A stretch of 64,000 nucleotides of DNA, taken from contig CM055102.1 in NCBI GenBank assembly GCA_029204225.1, positions 62,293,168-62,357,167 of the forward strand, in the 5' to 3' direction. The position numbers were made by a program, and so were the translations under genes. How positions within the stretch are numbered: position 1 is the first letter of the stretch; every line of letters starts with the position of its first letter. This stretch comes from Diphasiastrum complanatum (Eukaryota > Streptophyta > Lycopodiopsida > Lycopodiales > Lycopodiaceae). The notes under the pieces were generated by a model. The model saw only the letters and a program-made list of their open reading frames with translations, made no database searches and was not told where the DNA came from. Positions 56,671 through 64,000 of this stretch are shown piece by piece.

Positions 56671-56924
56671 AAACAACCTTATACTTTTGCCAAATATCAA
56701 GTGACAACTTAAGTAATTAGTTTCTCAGTAAATAGTAGCACCAAGAGCAAATATTTGAAAAGTAGAAATGGCATGTGCTCTTCAAATACATTTCTTTGGC
56801 AAGATCACTTAAAGAGCTATGTTTTTAGCAAATGACCACACTAATTTTGAGAAGATAACAGATGGGTTCAAAGATGGGTAATCCTAGCCCACATCTCTAG
56901 CCATTTTCAAGATTCAAAAACCAG

Positions 56925-57495
56925 GTTTGGACTCTTGAACTGGTACCAGAAAACCGGAAGACTGTCAAATGTAAATGGATCTACAAATACAAATACGGAC
57001 CAGACAACAATGTATCCAAATACAAATCTAGGCTAGTTGCGAGAGGTTTTTTTGTAGAAGTATGGCGTTGACTACACCGACACGTTTTCTCCGATAGTCA
57101 AGCATACCTCTATACACATATTGTTCGCATATGCAGTAGTCTATGATCTGAAGATCCATATTGTAGATGAAAAGACAGCTTTCCTACATGGAGATCTCAA
57201 CGAAGAAGTCTACATGGACCAGCCACCAGGTTTTACTTGTAAGTCATTTGCTGACTATGCCTCCAAAATACACAAAAGCATCTACGGACTGAAGCAGTCA
57301 ACAGGCAGTGGTACAAGAAAAAGAATCACGCACTCCGATCCTTAGGCTTCCAACCTTTAATGGCTGACTACAACGTCTATGTGAAAGTCATAGATGGTGA
57401 AATCATAATTATTGATGTCTACGTCGACGACACACAGATTCTGTCAAAGAGCGACACCCTGATTGAACATGTGAAAGAGGACATCAATGCCTTAA
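56925..57495 (+). pseudogene. Ty1/copia reverse transcriptase fragment
   Basis: Reads WTLELVPENRKTVKCKWIYK, KYKSRLVARGF, (Y)GVDYTDTFSPIVKHTSIH, FAYAVVYDLKIHIVDEKTAF, VYMDQPPGF, KSIYGLKQS, SLGFQPLMADYNVYV and DVYVDDTQILSKSD (YVDD near 57418-57430), then HVKEDINAL. It is close to the 10.4-12.4 kb family. Frame changes near 57050 and 57290 break it. At about 57495 it runs straight into gag of a different copia family. Confidence 0.88.
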
Positions 57496-59383
57496 TCTGA
57501 TCAACGGACAAGCAACTATGGACCATCAGATCGAGGATAGTGTTATGCTCAAAGAAAGTCAATCAAGAAGCTCTATATTCCAAAAATCAGAAGTTCAGAT
57601 CCAAAAAGAAGAGCAATATGCAGTCAAGATCGAATTTTGACTCAGGATCGAATTTTGGCTCAGGGTCGAATTCTAGCTCACGGTTGAATTCGAACTCTTC
57701 ATCTTTCCAACCAAAGCAGAAACTATTCTGCAGATACTACAAGAAGACTGGACATAAAATCAAGGACTGCAGAACTTTGAAATTCAACAATGAGAAGAAG
57801 AAGCAGTTCCAACAACAAGCACATAGTGCTTCAACCAGTTTTTTGACCCAACAACAAGAGGAAGATGAAGCAACCTTTATGACCAACGTCGGAGAACAAC
57901 AGGATATCGATTCTTGGTAGAATTCGATACAATCGGTTGCACCATCCTTGACAAATCCCTGAAAATTTTAGCTTTCGGGAGAAGAAGTGGCAATCTCTAC
58001 AAACTCAGCCACTGTTATTCTTCCAACAGTCAAGCTCTACACACTTCTACTTCTGAATCAACTGATATGCTTTGGCATTTCAGATTAGGCCATTTGAGCT
58101 TTAATAGTATACAACAAATGTCGACTCAAATACTAGTACAGGATCTTCCTTCTGTCAGCAAGCCAACTTCTCCATGTGAAAGCTATATAATCAGCAAGCA
58201 TGCTGAAAGTCCTTTCATTTCTGACTCAGTTCATACTTTCAAAGGACTGCTAGATCTTGTACATAGCGACATATGTGGCCCGATGCAGACTTCTTCCACA
58301 GGGGGAGCTCTATACCTCCTAACCTTCATCGATGACTTTTCTCAAAGGACTGCAACCTATTTTTTGAAGAAAAAATCAGAGGCATTCAAGTTCTTCATAC
58401 AGTTCAAGGCATCTACTAAAAATTAGACCCAGAGGAGGATCAAAGCACTACGCATAGATGGAGGGGGAGAATCTATCTCCACAAAGTTTAAAGAATTATG
58501 CAAGGCCAACGATATACATCAACAATTCACAACAAGCTACTCACCTTAGTCGAATGGTGTAGCTGAAAGGAAGAATCAGACACTTATCAAAAGTGCCAAG
58601 AGCATGCTGGCCCATGCCTCTCTTCCAAAGAAATTTTGGGTAGAAGCTGTTACTACATCCGCTTATCTACAAAATCGATCCATCACCAAAGCCCTGAATG
58701 GTAAGTGAGGTGTGGACATGATCGAAACCATCACTCAAAAATATTAGAGTGTTTGGTTGCATTGCTTATGCTCAGATCCCTGAAGATCTATGAAGAAGCT
58801 AGACAACACAAGCAGAAAATCGATTTTCATTGGCTACTCTCTAGATCACAAGGCGTACAAGCTCTACAATCTGGATAAAGCATTCACGAGCAGAGATGTC
58901 ATTTTTCTGGAGGACAAATTCTTCGACCACAATGGAAAAGCTGCAGAAATTTATGACCCAAGGGTTGAACAACAATTTTTATTTTTATACAATCAAGGCC
59001 CAATCTCTTGGAACAACCGAAAGCAGACCTCAGTAGCAAGTACATTGCTGCCACGAATGCTACCAAGGAGGCAATTTGGCTGAGACACCTGCTAGCAGAA
59101 ATCAACTTTGCACAGTCACATCCAACGACCATCTTTTGTGACAACCAAAGCACCATAGCTCTCTCAATTCGAGGTTTCATTCTTGAAGCAAACATATCAA
59201 AATAAGGTATCACTATTTAAGGGAGAAAGTGCAAAGCAAGGAGGTATCATTAGTCTAATGCAGGACAGAATCAATGGCAGCAGATTACTTCACAAAGGCT
59301 CTGTCAAAGGAGCACCATCTCAGATTCAACGACATCTTGAATTTGAAAATCAAAAGTTTTCAAGATCCACATTAAGGGAGAGT
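57496..59383 (+). pseudogene. Internally deleted copia (gag knuckle, integrase, RNase H; no protease, no RT)
   Basis: Gag tail with CCHC knuckle (CRYYKKTGHKIKDC, 57730-57771), then QQDIDSW where the protease should follow. About 245 bp are missing relative to positions 15-260 of the window, and the frame resumes VEFDTIGCTILDKSL. Pre-integrase WHFRLGH ... CESY has lost its last Cys. Integrase shows FIDDFSQ, a degraded RIDGGGES and VAERKNQ. After FLEDKFFDHN the whole RT is absent and RNase H follows (KYIAATNATKEAIWLRHLL, IFCDNQSTIALS). PPT AAGGGAGAG is at 59384-59392. Same family as 1-2205. Confidence 0.88.
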
Positions 59384-59392
59384 GTTGGAATT

Positions 59393-60030
59393 CGATGCTC
59401 AGCCTCAAATCCATTCAATAATGAGCATCTTGAAAAACCAAAAACAGAAGGCTCGAATTTCTGAACAGAAGATCAAAAAATTCATGATCGAACTTTCTAG
59501 AATTTTTGATATTGTACCGACTCAAAAAAATCTATATTTTTCAAATCAGTGTATATTTTTGAGTCACTGTATATTTTTTTGATACTTGTAAATTTTGATA
59601 TTGTCGGTCTAAAATCCGATCCAACTACTTCGCGTTGACAGTTCGCCCACTTTGTACATTCACTAATTGTCATGAGGCGGTTGTAATAATTGCAACAAAA
59701 GGTTGTTGTAGATATTTTGTTGGATATCAATCCTAGAATCATCATCAGAAAACTTCTTTTGATTATTCAAGTTTCTGTAGCCAACGTTATCACGCTCAAC
59801 GACTGTAAGCTGAAGTTATCACTTCAGAGTGCAAATTCTCAATATCACTACTGTATTGTTTCATTGAACAATAGTCTGAATCATTGAATTTGAATATTTC
59901 TGCTGTTGTATGTTGTGCTTCTGATCCTACATGCACCCACTCGAGCTTTTGTTGACATTTCCACTGATTTTCGACAATGCCAACTACTTCGTATGGAGCA
60001 TTTATATACGAACAACAATTCATGACTACC
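59393..60030 (+). repeat. Copia 3' LTR
   Basis: TGTTGGAATTC at 59393 immediately follows the PPT, the canonical copia arrangement. The internal part is AT-rich with repeated TCAGTGTATATTTTT-like words (59550-59580). The right end was not fixed. Confidence 0.7.
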
Positions 60031-60379
60031 ATTGTTCATGAAAGAATTGTATTTTTCTTCACCAAACTGCTCAAACAACATGGATTGCCAACCACAACAA
60101 AAGAACCGGATGCAAGACTAAAACAAGAATCCAAGGGAATTGGATAAGCATCCGAGTTGGTATGATATCGAGGAAGCGTACAAAAGAGGATATTGCAGGA
60201 TACACTCTGTCCATTCCATATAGATTCATCAATCTCTTCTTTGACCATCATTTTTTCCTTCATGGGAATATGGATTACAGTCTGAAGCTAACAAATGGCT
60301 TTAGTTCAACAGCTTTGGATCTGTAATGAAGCAATATTAGTTTTGGATGAGACATCCTCAATCATGACTACTTAACCAA

Positions 60380-61000
60380 GGCGATCAAGCTGATCAAACA
60401 AGCGTCTTCATTTTTTAGGACAAAAATGTTTAAGTAGGGAGAGTGTCATGTAATTTTAGTACATCAATGCTTACCAATGCATTAGATTATCCATTGTAAG
60501 CTTTGTAGGCCCAAAAGGAGCTATTAGCCTTAAGAACAAGGCGGTTCCCTCTTTAGGCCCTCCAAAGTAATTAATAAGGATAATGGGCCAATAAGGGCCC
60601 AATGTAGACTAAATAATACTTAACACGAACTAACTCTCGAGATAGTTATGTTAAGTTAAGTTAAGGGCTTTGCCTATAAGTAGGCAAGAGACATCAATTT
60701 TAGAATCTTTTGGCTCATTTGCAAGTGAGAGCTCTTAGCTTCCTCCTTGTGAATATGAGCCATGGGAACAGAACTTCCGAGGTCTCATGTGCCCTATCCA
60801 CGTGAATTTATGCCCATTTGTGCTTGATTTGCTTCCATCCCTTTTATTCTAATTGATAATTACTTGAAGCTCTATTTGTATTTTGTGTTTTATGGCTATA
60901 TCAACATGAATACATTGTTAATCTCTTGATCTTAGCTATAGTTGATTTACTATGGCTATTTGATTGGGTTTGGCACATGACATAATTCTGACTTATATGC
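60380..61000 (+). repeat. Gypsy-type 3' end and LTR
   Basis: AAGTAGGGAGAG (PPT) precedes TGTCATGTAATTTTAG at 60444, a typical plant gypsy LTR start. Upstream NQGDQADQTSVF resembles the end of gypsy pol. Inside, GCCTATAAGTAGGCAAG (near 60671) is TATA-like. The right end is uncertain and no partner LTR is present. Confidence 0.55.
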
Positions 61001-63490
61001 TTATTTTTCTGTTTCTAAAATATTGGATTACAAGAGATTGCAACAACTATGAATAGTGATGATTGTCTAGATCAATTATTTAATAGATTGCTATTTTCTT
61101 TTGTTCTAATGAGTGGATCTTGTGCTTTGACGTCTTAAAGTGAATGAATGAGTGGTTGACCTGATTTTTGACATTTCTACCACTCCATTAATAGATGTGC
61201 TTGTTGATTCTTGAAATATTGATATTTAGTTTGATGTACAATTTCTAAAGATCTTCATAATGAATGGACTATTAGAAAATTGCCAAGATTGTTTTGAGGT
61301 ATTTCAGCTTCAGAATCTACTCATTGACTTCTGAATATCCAACAAGATTCAATAGAATACTTAGTGAAGTATTAGATAAGTTAAGTTATGGTCCTTTGAT
61401 AATCTTAACTTTGCTGCAAACCTTGTCATTTGGAATCACTTTATATTAACAAATTTCAAATATTTCGGAAGTATACATCATTTGAATAGATATCCAACTG
61501 CCAAGGTCAATATTTTGAAGGAAATTTTGTTTCATAAAAGCACCAAAATATTTTAGCATAGCATTATTAAGGCTTTCTTATTCTAAGATTGAATACTAAT
61601 TTTACCCTAAAATTATTGAAATATATTATTTTCCACAATGGAGTCTCACCCATTAGTTCAATGCTAGAGTACATTGTGTTTCTATAGTATATGTCACATA
61701 AAGGGGGACTCTAATGTAAAGGAGGAAGTTACACTCAATGAATGGATGAGACTAGTTCCTTTATTTTATCTCCCTTATCATGACAGTGTCATCCTTCTTC
61801 CTCTTCCCTAGACATACCTTTTTTAGTGTCAACATGCTATTATGCCTTTGAATTTACTATTGGAATTCCAGATTTCAAAGACCAATTCCTTTTCTCTCTT
61901 TATGTGACATCACCTAAGAAGACAAACTATCACTTCCAAGTCTATTCTTTTTTACATGAACTTGTTGACTTCACCATGTCCACAATTATGGATGCTAGAA
62001 TTTTTTATTCATGTCATGATTGGCTTGTTGATCAAGAGATCTATTTTCTATTTCTTTTGGCACTATGTAGATTGCATTTTTTTTCTATACTAGGAGGTTT
62101 GTAGTCCATGTCTTCACTAAGATATATGTATTGTATATTATCTCGAATAAATATCATGCCAAATACTTACGTATATGTGATACATTGAAAAGTTCAAAAT
62201 TTAACTCTTGAAACAACCCACACTTCTACATAAAGCTCATGGATACATGATGAACTTTTGTAAATCTTCAATATTTAGGTATTTTATAGTGAATGATGGT
62301 AAGGCTCAAGAAGATGGTGCTTTGGAAAAAGCACTTGGAGAGTCATTGCCAAGGTGTTCTACTTCTCATCAATTTTTTCATCTTGTTCATTTGGATGATG
62401 GTGTTTTGTGCCTTTTCTCTCTCCACCTGAGAGCAAGCCAATTCCATACTTAGTTTTTTTCATCACAAGTTGCCTTTGAATGTGTATGATGAATAGTGAA
62501 TGATTCATGCATGTATTAAGTGCCCTTGCCTTAGAGTTGTCAAGCTAGAGTGATTCTATCTTGTTGATGCTAGATCTATGTGCAACCACACACACCTTAG
62601 GAGATCATTCACATTGTTCGAGATGTCCTCACACATGTGAAAAGTACACAGTAGAAATGTTCCATGCTAGGATATATGCACAAGGATGCTCCATGGCATA
62701 TTATCCATATGATATTCCAACTTTTTCTCCAAATACCTTGGCATGACTATTGAGCATGTGTGGAAGTTCCACACAATTCAAATTTTGAATCTTATTGGTT
62801 TGTGAGCCAATCCGTGCCTAGACGGATTCAAAAAACCTTTATTTTGTGGACCGTCTATGTGTGAATCATCCAAAGAAATTTCCATGGTGGGACCCATGGA
62901 AAGCCTAGTGGGCCCATAGATGGCTCTTATCCAATTCATAATTAAAATCCATGAGGGCCTAATGCGTAGGTTACTTGTGGTAGTAGCTAGCATGGTCGAA
63001 GAAGGTATAATCATATTAGACTGGCCAAAATTCTTCCAAGAGAATGATATATGAAAATGTCACAATCGTTGTAATAGGAGATCATGTTTAAGTAACATAA
63101 CTATGGAAGAATGTGGTAGCTACAAGAAAGATGTAGAAGAAATTGAGGTAGAAACTACATAGCAAGTTGAACTAGATTATATTGGAAGTGCAAAATCTCA
63201 ACTAATGATTCTAGTGACAAGCATAAGTGTATAAATGTTAGTATGTGTGGATTTAAGCTTGAATATAATCTGTTTCAATGTAATGTCATCTTAAAACCAT
63301 CTATCTAATTTGCACACTTAAAGTGGTGAAATTTGCAAGTGATGAATCTTATTATAATAGCACAACTATGTAGGGCTATAAAATGTTTGACAATAAAGAG
63401 AGTCTTCAAAATAAAATATAAGTTATGGGATAACATATAGATCGATATGTTGGAAAATTTGGCCAAGGACTTCAGACTAGCTTGAGGTAT
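61001..63490. other. No recognisable gene
   Basis: AT-rich, with open frames of up to 92 codons (61826-62104 and 62208-62453, both +) that carry no motif I know and no splice context. Nothing else was recognised. Confidence 0.5.
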
Positions 63491-63499
63491 ACATGCCTG

Positions 63500-64000
63500 A
63501 ATCATTATAGTCTACAAGAACAACTACAGTTGTTATAACTATTGCATGTATATATTCATAACGACAACACACTATGATCAAGTGATGAATAAGGTGATGA
63601 AGTAAGCGTGATTCAGAGTTCCTCCGCGAACTCCATTGTATCATAATTATCTGATTCCATATGATCAGAGATCTTAGAGAGAGTGAAAGTAATTCAAGAA
63701 ATAGAGATAGTATTCAATCTGTAACTAGCGTAGTAAGATCACAACACATAATGCGCTATTACTGTGAACCATTCTCGGGCATTGTCACAACAACTTAATT
63801 TAGATTCTCTATTTTCTTATGTGTGTTCCACTCTGAATGCTTTCTAATAATTTCTCTCTCACTCACTTATACTCGCTCCACTCAAATATCTAATCTCGAA
63901 GGAAGCATGGAAGTCTTAGACACCTAACTGTTTCGCTCCCTTCATAGTTGTCTTCAACACCTAAAAGAAATTCCTCCTGTCAATCTAAGTTATAGTCTGA
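63500..64000 (+). repeat. Copia-type LTR cut by the window edge (family of 5082-5580)
   Basis: Reverse-complement partner of 5082-5580. TATA-like TATATATTCATA at 63549-63560 is followed by the conserved block GATTCAGAGTTCCTCCGCGA ... TGTTTCGCTCCCTTCATAG. Its internal region, if any, lies beyond the window. Confidence 0.75.

Overview
The window is plant nuclear DNA, AT-rich and packed with transposable elements. Pointers to a land plant are the many Ty1/copia and some Ty3/gypsy retrotransposon pieces, hAT (DUF659-type) transposase remains, GH19 class I-like chitinase exons, and a spliced TTC5-like tetratricopeptide gene with GT-AG introns. The introns of up to 9.6 kb and a LINE whose ORF1 has the coiled-coil/RRM/C-terminal layout best known from animal L1 would suit a large-genome lineage, possibly a non-flowering plant. 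The sequence does not settle the species. No tRNA, rRNA or CRISPR array was seen.

Layout. 1-2.2 kb: decayed copia pol (+). 3.8-9.1 kb: a gag scrap, two clusters of tandem repeats, an LTR and a copia remnant (-) bracketed by ~200-bp direct repeats. 10.2-12.4 kb: copia RT/RNase H (+) with an internal duplication. 13.7-16.5 kb: a GA array, a copia LTR and RT/RNase H (-) abutting a truncated chitinase copy. 16.5-17.8 kb: chitinase copy A and hAT remains. 17.8-23.2 kb: a young-looking copia (-) without reverse transcriptase, inserted in the hAT remains. 23.2-30.8 kb: rearranged duplicated flanks, chitinase copy B and its hAT neighbour. 31-32.7 kb: LTR-like and copia remains. 33.6-53.2 kb: the only host gene that reads as intact, a 13-exon TTC5-like gene whose introns hold a LINE, gypsy and LTR remains and long microsatellites. 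53.2-64 kb: three further copia pieces, a gypsy-type LTR, and at the right edge an LTR of the same family as the one at 5.1-5.6 kb, in opposite orientation.

How the parts relate. The TTC5-like gene keeps open reading phase across every proposed junction and is probably expressed. The chitinase/hAT block was duplicated, so copy B acts as a near empty-site reference: it shows that the RT-less copia entered copy A later, and that a deletion then removed most of its 5' LTR plus about 460 bp of flank. Both chitinase copies are broken (A lacks exon 1; B has lost a catalytic Glu and carries an insertion).

Most exon and domain calls rest on reading translated motifs by eye. Element ends are approximate unless an LTR end, PBS or PPT is cited.
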